64,000 nucleotides of DNA from Candidatus Zixiibacteriota bacterium (GCA_030615745.1 JAUWYR010000003.1:1-64000); one strand, 5' to 3'; counted from the first letter of the stretch, positions 40,595 to 49,155 are shown. Numbers and translations: made by a program. Notes: generated from the letters alone by a model not told the origin.

Positions 40595-42625
40595 ATGCCA
40601 GAGAAGAAAAAAGAAAAAAAAGTAAGAACAGAAGGAGGTGAGAAGAAAAGAAGGGCTTCTGGTAGCTCCCGAGTTAAAAGAAAAGAACAGACCCCAAAAA
40701 AAGTAGCTTCACCAAAGAAGAAAACAGAAAAACCCACAGAAACAAGAAAGGCTGAACCAAAAAAAGAGCCTAAAAAGACTTTTGTGCCTGTTCCTAAGAT
40801 GAGTTTAGCTGAACTCGAACAGAAAGAATATACCCAAGAGGAGTATCAACAACTTCTCCAGATGTATGAGAAGACCATGCCTAAGATGAAGGAAGGAGAG
40901 CTGGTTAAAGGGAAGGTGATGGGGATAACCAAAGAAGATGTGGTTATTGATGTTGGCTTCAAATCAGAGGGAATAATACCGATCTATCAGTTTCCAGAAC
41001 CTCTCAACATCAAAGTAGGTGATGAGATCGATGTTTATCTTGAGGCGATCGAGGATCAGAATGGTCAATTGGTTTTGTCCAAACAGAAGGCAGATTTTAT
41101 GATGGTCTGGGATAAGATCAAGGATGCTTATGGGAAGGAAGCTTTAGTGGAGGGGCTTTTGGAGAAAAGGATTAAAGGAGGGATGGTGGTTAATTTGATG
41201 GGCGTGGATGCTTTTCTACCCGGTTCGCAGATCGCTTTGCGCCAGGTTCCTGATTTTAATGCTTTAGTTGGGAAGAAGATGATGCTGAAGATAATCAAGC
41301 TGAACAAACCCAGAAGAAATATCGTTGTCTCAAGAAGGGTTGTTTTGGAGGAGGAAAGGGAAGCTCAAAGAGCTAAACTTTTAACTGAGATAAAGCCTGG
41401 TCAAGTAAAAGAGGGAATTGTGAAAAACATTACTGATTTTGGAGTGTTCATTGATTTGGGTGGTGTGGATGGTCTTTTGCATATCACCGATATGTCTTGG
41501 GGAAGGATCTCCCATCCCTCGGAGATGGTTGCGCTCGGCGATGAGATAAAGGTGAAGATTCTGGATTTCGACAAAAATGTTGGCAGAGTCTCCTTAGGAC
41601 TAAAACAACTGACCCCTTATCCTTGGGAGAACGTTGAACTGAGATATCCGATTGGTAAGAAGGTCAGGGGAAAAGTTGTTTCCATAACTGATTACGGTGC
41701 TTTTGTGGAGCTGGAAAAAGGGATTGAGGGTTTGATCCATATATCTGAGATGTCCTGGACAAAACATATCAGACATCCATCTAAGGTGGTCGCTATCGGG
41801 GATATGGTGGATGCAGTCGTTTTATCGGTGGACAAACAGAACGAGAAGATATCTTTGGGTTTAAAGCAGATCGAGCCTGACCCCTGGGAGAACATCGAGA
41901 AAAAATATCCTTTGGGCTCAAAAATTATTGGAAAGGTGAGGAACATCACCGCCTTCGGGGTCTTTGTCGAATTAGAGGAAGGAATAGATGGATTGATTCA
42001 TATCTCAGATCTTTCTTGGACCAAAAGGATTCAGCACCCGGCGGAGGTGGTTAGAAGGGGAGATAAAATTGAGGCAGCTGTTCTTAATATCGATAAGGAG
42101 AATCGTAGAATATCTTTAGGTCATAAACAGGTTAAATCGGATCCCTGGCCCTATTATTCTAAAAAATATGCTGAAAGTCGCGAGGTTACTGGACAGATCA
42201 CAAAGCTTTCAGATAGGGGTGTGGTAGTTAAATTGGAGGATGATCTGGAGGGATTTGTCCTGACTAACCAGTTGGGCAAAGAGGATATAACCAAACCAAT
42301 TGAAGCTTTCTCAGAAGGAGATGTGCTTCCTATGAGGGTTATAGATTTTGACCGAATAGGAAAAAGGATTGTCCTCTCTGTTACTGAGTATTATAAGGGG
42401 AGGGAAAAGGCTGAGCTGGAGGCGTTCTTAGCTAAACATCCGACCAGAACTCTGAAAGTGGAGGAGGTGGTGGAGGAAGTTCCTAAAATAGATTTCGAGA
42501 AAAAAGAAAAAGAGACTCAACCTGAAACAAAGCCGGAAAAAGAAGAGAAAACAAAACCACCTACAGCTGAAGGGAAAAAACCCGAAGCTAAACCACCTGA
42601 AGAACCTGATAAGAAAGCTGAGTAA
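40595..42625 (+). CDS. rpsA: 30S ribosomal protein S1
   Basis: 676 residues. Six S1 domains: about 105-175, 190-255, 265-335 (GQVKEGIVKNITDFGVFIDLGGVDGLLHITDMSW), 350-425, 437-510 and 520-590. The first and second are the most divergent. There are unusual tails: a Lys/Pro-rich basic extension of about 75 residues at the N-terminus and an acidic/Pro-rich one of 65 at the C-terminus. S1 brings mRNA to the ribosome, which may allow starts with weak Shine-Dalgarno sites such as those of cmk and folD. A good ribosome site (AAAGGAGG) precedes it. Confidence 0.95.
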   Translation: MPEKKKEKKVRTEGGEKKRRASGSSRVKRKEQTPKKVASPKKKTEKPTETRKAEPKKEPKKTFVPVPKMSLAELEQKEYTQEEYQQLLQMYEKTMPKMKEGELVKGKVMGITKEDVVIDVGFKSEGIIPIYQFPEPLNIKVGDEIDVYLEAIEDQNGQLVLSKQKADFMMVWDKIKDAYGKEALVEGLLEKRIKGGMVVNLMGVDAFLPGSQIALRQVPDFNALVGKKMMLKIIKLNKPRRNIVVSRRVVLEEEREAQRAKLLTEIKPGQVKEGIVKNITDFGVFIDLGGVDGLLHITDMSWGRISHPSEMVALGDEIKVKILDFDKNVGRVSLGLKQLTPYPWENVELRYPIGKKVRGKVVSITDYGAFVELEKGIEGLIHISEMSWTKHIRHPSKVVAIGDMVDAVVLSVDKQNEKISLGLKQIEPDPWENIEKKYPLGSKIIGKVRNITAFGVFVELEEGIDGLIHISDLSWTKRIQHPAEVVRRGDKIEAAVLNIDKENRRISLGHKQVKSDPWPYYSKKYAESREVTGQITKLSDRGVVVKLEDDLEGFVLTNQLGKEDITKPIEAFSEGDVLPMRVIDFDRIGKRIVLSVTEYYKGREKAELEAFLAKHPTRTLKVEEVVEEVPKIDFEKKEKETQPETKPEKEEKTKPPTAEGKKPEAKPPEEPDKKAE

Positions 42626-42648
42626 AAGTAAAAAAGATATACCTTTTT

Positions 42649-42682
42649 AAAGCGATAATCCTTTGAGATTATCGCTTTTTTT
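42649..42682 (+). terminator. Terminator of rpsA
   Basis: AAAGCGATAATC pairs with GATTATCGCTTT around CTTTGA, then a T-tract. Strong, 12-bp stem. Confidence 0.92.
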
Positions 42683-42892
42683 GTTTACAAATTTTAGCCT
42701 GTGGTTTATATTAAAACTTAAGAAGAATTTTATGTGCTGTCGGGAGTTTCCTGGGGACAGCTATCCGAAGGATTCATAGAATAGGTGTCAGGAGGTAACT
42801 CCTGACACCACCTGTTGAAGGGTTATCGCTTTTCTATTTACAAATTTTTTAAACGGCTTTATATTAATTCTAAAGAAAGAATTTTGCCTTTA
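42667..42892. repeat. Diverged tandem duplication between rpsA and mtaB, with palindromes
   Basis: About 65 bp from 42668 (ATTATCGCTTT...TTTACAAATTTT...TTTATATTAA...AAGAATTTT) recurs, diverged, from 42826. Between the copies lie the GTCAGG palindrome (42785-42808) and the 20-mer TATCCGAAGGATTCATAGAA (42762-42781), which is repeated exactly inside the aminotransferase gene at 63719-63738. Confidence 0.7.
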
Positions 42893-42894
42893 AA

Positions 42895-44190
42895 ATGAAA
42901 GCAAAGGCTAAAAAGAAGGTTGCTCTTTTCACAGTTGGTTGTAAGCTCAATCAGTATGAGACCCAGGCTATGGGTGAACTTCTGGAGAGAGATGGATTTG
43001 AAAGGGTGGATTTTAAAAAACCCGCGGATTTATACATTATAAACACCTGCACTGTTACTGGGCAAAGCGATTATAGCTCAAGGCAGGCGATCTATCGAGC
43101 AAAAAGATGGTCCCCTTTTGCGAAAATAATAGTCACAGGGTGTTATGCTGAGCTGAAATTAGATTTCTTAAAAAATCTGCCCGGGGTGAGTAAAGTTTTT
43201 GGAAATGAGGGAAAAAAGAAAATCTCCCAAATTGCTTTAAGCCTTTTTGATTCTAAAAGATTGGATTTTGAAGAGGTTAAGGAGGAGTTGAAAGTTAAAG
43301 GTCATTTTAATCATACAAGAGCTCTGGTAAAGATTCAGGATGGATGCAACCAGAGTTGCTCTTATTGCGTTGTTCCTTTGGTTAGAGGAAAGGAAAGATC
43401 AAGGAATTCTAAACAGATTATAGAGGAGATAGAAAATCTGGTTTCAAATGGATTTAAAGAGGTGGTCTTAACAGGTGTGCATGTTGGAAGATATGATTTC
43501 TGTGGAGAAGATATAGTAACTTTAACTAAAAAGATTTTAAATTACACCTCTATCGAAAGAATAAGATATAGTTCTATCGAGCCTGATGAGTTTCCTTTTT
43601 ATTTAATTGACCTTATCGCAAAAGAAAAAAGAATCTGCAAGCATCTTCACGTTCCTTTACAATCTGGAGATGATGAAATTTTGAAGTTGATGAACAGGTC
43701 TTACAACACAGAATATTATAAAGGTCTTTTATCGAAAATAGTTGAAGCTTTTCCTTTTGTCACAATTGGTGCTGATGTGATAGTTGGTTTTCCGGGTGAA
43801 ACTGAAAGGCATTTTGAAAACACCTACAAGTTTATACAGTCTCTTCCTCTGCCATATCTACATGTTTTCAGCTATTCTGATAGGGAGGGGACCAAAGCAT
43901 CTTTTTTAAAAGATAAAGTTGATCCAAAGACTATCAAGAAAAGAAGCGAGATTTTGCACGAGCTTGCAAGAGAAAAATGGGAGAAATTCTTAGACTCTTT
44001 TATCGGAAAAAAATTAGAGGTTTTGATTGAGAAAAGAAGAGACAGGAAGACTAAAAAATTAATCGGTCTTTCTGATAATTATATCAGGATTTTGGTGCAG
44101 GGTGAGGATGAGTTGTTCAATCAGATTGTTGAAGTTTTTGTTAAAAAGAGGGAGTGGAGATTTTTGATTGGAGAGGTCAAAGAACAGTGA
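42895..44190 (+). CDS. mtaB: tRNA t6A37 methylthiotransferase
   Basis: 431 residues. N-terminal UPF0004 domain with the three auxiliary-cluster Cys (TVGCKLNQYE, NTCTVTGQSDYSSRQ, TGCYAEL), radical-SAM motif CNQSCSYCVVP, the region HLHVPLQSGDDEILKLMNRSY and a C-terminal TRAM domain. The start TVGCKLNQYE marks it as MtaB rather than MiaB. It converts t6A to ms2t6A at position 37 of ANN-decoding tRNAs. A heptamer array begins at its stop codon. Confidence 0.95.
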   Translation: MKAKAKKKVALFTVGCKLNQYETQAMGELLERDGFERVDFKKPADLYIINTCTVTGQSDYSSRQAIYRAKRWSPFAKIIVTGCYAELKLDFLKNLPGVSKVFGNEGKKKISQIALSLFDSKRLDFEEVKEELKVKGHFNHTRALVKIQDGCNQSCSYCVVPLVRGKERSRNSKQIIEEIENLVSNGFKEVVLTGVHVGRYDFCGEDIVTLTKKILNYTSIERIRYSSIEPDEFPFYLIDLIAKEKRICKHLHVPLQSGDDEILKLMNRSYNTEYYKGLLSKIVEAFPFVTIGADVIVGFPGETERHFENTYKFIQSLPLPYLHVFSYSDREGTKASFLKDKVDPKTIKKRSEILHELAREKWEKFLDSFIGKKLEVLIEKRRDRKTKKLIGLSDNYIRILVQGEDELFNQIVEVFVKKREWRFLIGEVKEQ

Positions 44191-44350
44191 ACAGTAAACG
44201 GAATTGAGATAGAGATTTGAGAGTTGAGAAAGAGAAAAAAAGCTGTAGGCAGAAAATGGATGACGGATGACGAATAACGGATGACGAATGACGGATGACG
44301 GATGACGGATGACGAGACACGGGTAACGAGGAACGAGAAACGAGTAACGG
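44187..44350. repeat. Long 7-bp-period array between mtaB and rsmE
   Basis: Heptamers drift gradually: GAACAGT GAACAGT AAACGG-type units, then GAGATTT GAGAGTT GAGAAAG, then GATGACG repeated about eight times, then GGTAACG AGGAACG AGAAACG AGTAACG. The last unit runs straight into the ribosome site of rsmE (GGAGAGAAAATG). Confidence 0.85.
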
Positions 44351-44357
44351 AGAGAAA

Positions 44358-45113
44358 ATGATTACTTATTTTTACGTCAAACCAGAAAATGTAGGAAAAG
44401 ATGGTTTGAAAATCTCTGGGAATGAGGCGAAGCATATTATATCTGTTTGTAGATATAGGGAGGGTGATGAAATTTTTGTTGTGGATGGAGAGGGTAAAAA
44501 GTATAAGGTTAAGATTAGCTCTATTGGTAAAAATAAAGTTGAGGCTAAAATTCTATCGAGGACAAAAGATGAAAATGAGCCGGATTTATTTTTGACCTTG
44601 GCTCAATCGATTGGAAAGGGTCTTAAGATGGACTGGGTGGTGGAGAAGGGGACTGAGATCGGGGTTAGCTCTTTTATTCCTCTTTTAACCCAAAGAACTG
44701 CGGTTAAAATTGAAACCGAGAAAAAAGAGAGGATAAAAATAGATAGGTGGAGAAGGAAAGCCTTATCTTCTATGAAGCAGTCTCTTAGATGCAGGCTGCC
44801 TGTTGTTAATAAGATAATTACTTTAGATGAGCTTCTTTCATGTATAAAAGAGTTCGATTTGTCTTTGTTCGGGAGTCTGGAAAAGGCCTGCCCGTCCGGG
44901 GGGCCAAAAAAGCTAAAAAGTTTGGCTGAGCTTAAAAAACCGAATAAAAAAATTCTTTTAATTGTTGGACCTGAGGCTGGGCTTACTGATGGTGAATTGA
45001 AAAAGCTTTCAGATGCCGGGGCTATTCCTGTTGATTTAGGCAAAAGAAGGCTCAGGACCGAGACAGCGGGGATTGTTTTTTGTGCGCTGGTTTTGGGGGA
45101 GGTGGAGGGGTAG
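44358..45113 (+). CDS. rsmE: 16S rRNA (uracil(1498)-N(3))-methyltransferase
   Basis: 251 residues. PUA-like N-terminus (YFYVKPENVGKDGLKISGNEAKHIISVCRYREGDEI), then the SPOUT domain with QSIGKGLKMDWVVEKGTEIGV, KALSSMKQSLRCRLPVV, VGPEAGLTDGEL and LGKRRLRTETA. It methylates U1498 of 16S rRNA. An odd GC-rich stretch at 44885-44905 encodes EKACPSGGPK and resembles the intergenic element GCCTGCCCGGCCAGGG, an apparent in-frame repeat insertion in a surface loop. Confidence 0.94.
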   Translation: MITYFYVKPENVGKDGLKISGNEAKHIISVCRYREGDEIFVVDGEGKKYKVKISSIGKNKVEAKILSRTKDENEPDLFLTLAQSIGKGLKMDWVVEKGTEIGVSSFIPLLTQRTAVKIETEKKERIKIDRWRRKALSSMKQSLRCRLPVVNKIITLDELLSCIKEFDLSLFGSLEKACPSGGPKKLKSLAELKKPNKKILLIVGPEAGLTDGELKKLSDAGAIPVDLGKRRLRTETAGIVFCALVLGEVEG

Positions 45114-45186
45114 ATATTCGTTATTGGAGAAACATAAAGACAATCTGGTTTTGGAATTGATGTTTTCCAAGCATTAAGAAAAATCT

Positions 45187-46020
45187 CTAATAATTAAGGA
45201 TTAATATCTCTCTTGCTTTATACCGCTTTCCGTCGGATCGTATCCAACGCGTAACCTTTCGCTGTACGACTCGAAAGCTATTATAAAGTGAACGAATGAA
45301 TTTTGTATCAGCATTTGATACAAGCACCCTGCAGCCTTTTTTGCTTAAACGAATTGCCATTTCTGCTAAAGCCTCATGATCGGATATACCAAAGCGTTCC
45401 TGCGTATAGTGGGTAAAGTATGCTGTTTGGTTCAGAGGGGGATACGGCGGATCCAGATAAACGAAATCGTTTGTCCCTACCTCTTCTAATATTTGTCGAA
45501 AGTCGCCAACTTTAAGGTCGGCGCACTTTAATGCGACAGATGCAGCTTTCAAGTCTTTACTTGATGGTAAGGTCGGTGGTTCTTTGTAACCGTAAGGTAC
45601 GTTGAATTCTCCTTTTTCATTTACGCGCCATATGCCGTTGAAGCAGGTCTTGTTTAAATAGATGAACATAACCGACTTCGCAATCGAATCATTGGCTCTG
45701 TTGTACTTAGTCCTAATTTCATAATAGTAATCCTTTGAAGTAAGTCTAGCGTGTCTACGCAGGTAATTAGCGATTAGATCTGGGTGTTCGCGCACGGCCT
45801 TGAAACATGCTATTAGATCGTGGTTGAGATCTGCAAGAACAGCTCGATACGGTTGTAAAGCAAAGAATAGACTTCCTGCTCCCAAGAACGGCTCCCAATA
45901 AGTAACCTTTTCCAAATCTTGTGGAACTACGCCAAGTATAAAGTCTACTAACCGAGTCTTCCCGCCAGCCCAGCGAAGGAAAGGTTTTAGAACAGACTTA
46001 TTTTTATTTTCAATTACCAT
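45187..46020 (-). CDS. DNA adenine methylase (Dam / D12 class)
   Basis: 277 residues. Motifs: FLRWAGGKTRLVD (SAM binding), WEPFLGAGSLFFAL, and the catalytic DPPY in FVYLDPPYPP; KTCFNGIWRVNEKGEFNVPYG is the D12/Dam family region. It makes N6-methyladenine in DNA; the site is not predictable here. It is the last gene of a minus-strand set with a HEPN-like and a DGQHR gene, 10 bp after the former and without its own ribosome site, so likely co-translated. No restriction endonuclease is recognisable, unless the HEPN-like protein plays that part. Confidence 0.9.
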   Translation of the reverse strand: MVIENKNKSVLKPFLRWAGGKTRLVDFILGVVPQDLEKVTYWEPFLGAGSLFFALQPYRAVLADLNHDLIACFKAVREHPDLIANYLRRHARLTSKDYYYEIRTKYNRANDSIAKSVMFIYLNKTCFNGIWRVNEKGEFNVPYGYKEPPTLPSSKDLKAASVALKCADLKVGDFRQILEEVGTNDFVYLDPPYPPLNQTAYFTHYTQERFGISDHEALAEMAIRLSKKGCRVLVSNADTKFIRSLYNSFRVVQRKVTRWIRSDGKRYKAREILILNY

Positions 46021-46030
46021 GAACGTAACA

Positions 46031-46975
46031 TTAATTAAGTTTCATTCGGCCTCGCGTAAAGCAAAGTAAGCACTTGCCCACCGCACAATTGATACCAGAT
46101 AAGTTGTTAATGAGCTGTACTCTATCCTGTAAAAATCGATCAAATACTTGCCTAAGGATGTTACAATGTTTCGCAATATGCCAGCTTGTAGCTGCAAGAA
46201 GAATTATGCGGCTGCAAGCTCTTGCCATATATGCTAAATCTGGATCATCGCCGGTGACCAAGCTAGGGAGAGATCGCACCTTATTTACACCTATTCGTGC
46301 TAGATCAGGACGGGAATGATCAGCTGATGCTATCTCCCTGAATCCAGTCTCCAGAATGTAATTGTATGCATTCCTTCTTCTGACTTCCTCAATTAGCTCG
46401 TCATTTCTCAAGCTGAGTAGGTCTTGAAAACTGTAGCGGAATAGATCGAAATTCCGATAAGCTAAACCGAAATCTAAGCAAGTCTGTTTGTGATAATTTC
46501 TCCAATGATTGAAAAGAATGCAGCGAGGCTGGGTAGTACTCGACATACAGAGAAAGAAACCACGAGGTAATTTATTTAAATCATGTGTTGAGATTCTAGC
46601 CTTTCCCTGAAGACGGATTAAACCAGACATGGCAAAAAAGCTACTATAGTATGTTGTGATGGTAGCCCAAGAAGAGAATCCTGAACGATGTAAGGTGAGT
46701 TGAGCACAGAAATTGCTTAGCGCACGGTTAAGAAAAGCTTGGGATTCAAGAAATAGAAGATATGGTATTTCGACAGAATTTAGTTCTATATGGAAATTGT
46801 CATCGCTATCTATCGGCATCGCCTTCTTTAAACCTGTACAATTTATAACATATTCTCGAATAGAGGTAAACTGAGAAAGTTGTGCATTTCTGAACCATTC
46901 AGATATTATAGTGAATGGCTCAGATCTATGAAGATATCGATTGCGATCAAAAATGTGTTTTATTTTTGTGGGCAT
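46031..46975 (-). CDS. Unrecognised protein, possibly HEPN-like
   Basis: 314 residues, soluble. The region SSWATITTYYSSFFAMSGLIRLQG (about 125-150) has the look of a HEPN helix, in which a Tyr-Tyr start is common, but I see no Rx4-6H motif that proves it. The ends are basic (MPTKIKHIFDRNRYLHR; CFTRGRMKLN), with Cys near the C-terminus. It sits between the DGQHR and Dam genes with 11- and 10-bp gaps, so it should act with them. It could be an effector nuclease, a toxin, or a subunit of the methylation complex. Confidence 0.5.
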   Translation of the reverse strand: MPTKIKHIFDRNRYLHRSEPFTIISEWFRNAQLSQFTSIREYVINCTGLKKAMPIDSDDNFHIELNSVEIPYLLFLESQAFLNRALSNFCAQLTLHRSGFSSWATITTYYSSFFAMSGLIRLQGKARISTHDLNKLPRGFFLCMSSTTQPRCILFNHWRNYHKQTCLDFGLAYRNFDLFRYSFQDLLSLRNDELIEEVRRRNAYNYILETGFREIASADHSRPDLARIGVNKVRSLPSLVTGDDPDLAYMARACSRIILLAATSWHIAKHCNILRQVFDRFLQDRVQLINNLSGINCAVGKCLLCFTRGRMKLN

Positions 46976-46986
46976 TCCAAAAGTGC

Positions 46987-48012
46987 TTAGTTTTGTTTTT
47001 CTAACCCTAAACTTTCTTTTAGGAGTTCGTAGAATGCGATGGCACCACCGATACCGTAAAGTCTGTAGGTTTCCACATCCATTGGGAGATCACTGATGGG
47101 CTCAATTCTCATTCGAAACTCTTTATATGTTGGCTTTTTTCTATCATCCTCGATCAATGTAACCAAATCTGGTAGCAACCTAAAGAATGCGTCGATACCT
47201 ACAGTTTTGCTTACAATAGATTCAGGTTTTCCCCAGTGAGATAAAAAGGTATCACGCACAGCTTTAAAATAGTCGCACAAAAGCGCTAATTGACGATTGA
47301 AAGACGAATATTCTTCTCTTTTAAAAAAACCACCCCTCTTTAAATGGCGTTTTAGGTAAGTGATCAGTGAGGCTTGAGAAATAAAACCCTCGCGCTGTTT
47401 GCCAGTCATTTGAATATTTTGGTAGAACGGTGATTCTTCTTCTCGATCCAAGCTTTTTACCAGTGCATGCGCACGTTCTTCCTCATATTCAGCTGTCGAT
47501 GTGTCGAGATCCAACAGATCGTAAACTAAAGAACGATTAACCGGCTTCTGCTTTCCATTTATCGTTCTAAATATATGAGCTTTCAAACTAATCGGCACAT
47601 TGATAAAGGCAACAATTAGCAATTCTATATCTTTGCCCTTTGCGTGGTCAAAACCGTATAACCTGTGTTGACCGTCCAGGATAAGAGCTTGGCTTGGTTT
47701 TCGAGGTATATGAATAGTGCCTATTCCCGTACCATTTGCAGATTTGAATTTCGCTGTCTTTTCCAAGGCAATAATAATGCTGTTAGGGAACACCGCGATT
47801 TTTCTTTGAATATATCTACCAATCGTTCTGCATCTTGCGTTGCTCAGGTTACGTTCAATACCTTCCTGCGGATTGTCCTTTGTGCGCTCAGACACATAAG
47901 CAATCTCTCGCAGTTCTGAGGCAGATAGGGAGAACGCGTAGAAAGGCTCAGGCACATTTTGTGTGATTGCTATTGCGGGTCGAACGATCCAATTTTTGTC
48001 TTTGCTTTTCAT
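46987..48012 (-). CDS. DGQHR-domain protein (DndB-like)
   Basis: 341 residues from a start with a strong ribosome site (GGAAAGGAAG). The signature motif reads LILDGQHRLYGFDHA (about residue 110), followed by FINVPISLKAHIFRTINGKQKPVNRSLVYDL. DGQHR proteins such as DndB belong with DNA phosphorothioation (Dnd, Dpd) operons and share a ParB-like fold. No dndC/D/E or dpd genes are visible here; instead it is first in an operon with a HEPN-like protein and a Dam-type methylase. It is likely to bind or sense modified DNA; its exact role is inferred. Confidence 0.75.
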   Translation of the reverse strand: MKSKDKNWIVRPAIAITQNVPEPFYAFSLSASELREIAYVSERTKDNPQEGIERNLSNARCRTIGRYIQRKIAVFPNSIIIALEKTAKFKSANGTGIGTIHIPRKPSQALILDGQHRLYGFDHAKGKDIELLIVAFINVPISLKAHIFRTINGKQKPVNRSLVYDLLDLDTSTAEYEEERAHALVKSLDREEESPFYQNIQMTGKQREGFISQASLITYLKRHLKRGGFFKREEYSSFNRQLALLCDYFKAVRDTFLSHWGKPESIVSKTVGIDAFFRLLPDLVTLIEDDRKKPTYKEFRMRIEPISDLPMDVETYRLYGIGGAIAFYELLKESLGLEKQN

Positions 48013-48428
48013 ATCACTTCCTTTCCTATTCTTGCTTTCTATATAAAAATGCGTGTGCTCTGCTTCATTCCGCCCGGTTAGTAATTAGGCATTAAGGCTA
48101 AAAACTCTGGTGCAACTGGCAACCTGATTTCACCTATAGCTCCTCTTCGCCACATATTCGAGCAGGCCACATGCGGTCTCCTTGGCATCGATTCAGATTA
48201 AGTTATTTTATGTCATTTCCAAGAAAAGTCAAGCCCTTTTTACCCTTAAGCAAAAATTTCTTCAATAAATCGACACTTGAAAAATGCCAACTCTATTTGG
48301 CTAAAGGGAATTCTCCCGCCTGTGGCGGGATCTTGAGACTATTACCGAAGCACCATAAGGCGGATATGCCGTAGACGGCAACACGTTATTGGCCAAAGAA
48401 ATCGAGTGAACATCTTCAACGCTTTCTC
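48013..48428. other. Upstream region of the DGQHR operon, includes one copy of the 62-bp repeat
   Basis: About 415 bp. It should hold the minus-strand promoter of the operon; I see a TATATA near 48050 on the minus strand but no good -35. The remainder is the direct repeat at 48282-48343 and unassigned sequence. Confidence 0.5.
48282..48343. repeat. 62-bp direct repeat, copy 1
   Basis: 62 bp, matching 49094-49155 with two mismatches. It contains the palindrome CCCGCCTGTGGCGGG (48315-48329). The copies are 812 bp apart and flank the GNAT gene. The first part (AAATGCCAACTCTATTTG) also resembles sequence at 53786-53801. Confidence 0.9.
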
Positions 48429-49022
48429 TTATTGATCTCCTACAAAGTATCTCATGATTGGTCGAGTCTCTGACCTCCGGAGCACTTCCACAAATCCCGC
48501 CTTGCGGAATGCGGACGCCACACCAGTCCAGACAAAGGCAGCAGGCATGCTGGTTTTCTTAGGTTCAACAGGATATCCTTCAATAATCCTTGCGCCATGC
48601 TCTTTGGCGTATTCTGCGGCGGCTTTTAGCAACTTCACCGTGACCCCCTTGCGTCTGAACGATTTTGCAACAAAAAAACAAACCACAGACCAAACTGGTT
48701 CATCGTCGATTCTTTTCAGTGTCCGAGATCGTTCCAAAACCGGATACGTTTCTCTCGGAGCTACCGAACACCAAGCGATGGGCTGACCATTAACATAGGC
48801 TAAAATACCCGGAATTTCACCTGAATCAACTATTTTCTTCAAGGCCTTCTTGTTCTTTTGACCTTTTTGTTTCTCGAATTGGGATCGCTTCAATCTCCAC
48901 CACATGCACCAGCAGCCGCCACAAGCCCCGCGTTCCCCAAACAACTTTTCGAGATCGCACCACCGTTCAGCAGTTAGTGGATGAAATTCAAAATCTGGTA
49001 GCGTTTTTGTTTTAGGAGGCAT
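48429..49022 (-). CDS. GNAT family N-acetyltransferase
   Basis: 197 residues. The acetyl-CoA binding segment is VVCFFVAKSFRRKGVTVKLLKAAAEYAKEHGARIIEGYPVEP (about 110-155). The Cys/Trp-rich start (CGGCWCMWWRLKRSQFE) occurs in a known GNAT subgroup. Substrate unknown. It lies exactly between two 62-bp direct repeats, and its higher GC content differs from the neighbouring genes, which suggests arrival as a cassette. Confidence 0.88.
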   Translation of the reverse strand: MPPKTKTLPDFEFHPLTAERWCDLEKLFGERGACGGCWCMWWRLKRSQFEKQKGQKNKKALKKIVDSGEIPGILAYVNGQPIAWCSVAPRETYPVLERSRTLKRIDDEPVWSVVCFFVAKSFRRKGVTVKLLKAAAEYAKEHGARIIEGYPVEPKKTSMPAAFVWTGVASAFRKAGFVEVLRRSETRPIMRYFVGDQ

Positions 49023-49093
49023 CTCTTTTCTCCTTCCGATTTCACATAACTTTTGTGTGTTTGCGAAGAGTCTTTCGATGCATCGGGATTAGG

Positions 49094-49155
49094 AAATGCC
49101 GACTCCATTTGGCTAAAGGGAATTCTCCCGCCTGTGGCGGGATCTTGAGACTATT
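49094..49155. repeat. 62-bp direct repeat, copy 2
   Basis: Second copy of the repeat at 48282, on the same strand, with two differences (A/G and T/C in the first 15 bases). Confidence 0.9.

Noticed and set aside
45187-48012. Assignment to a complete Dnd/Dpd phosphorothioation or deazapurine system
   Set aside because: Only the DGQHR protein is shared; the sulfur-transfer, queuosine-type and cleavage genes are missing.
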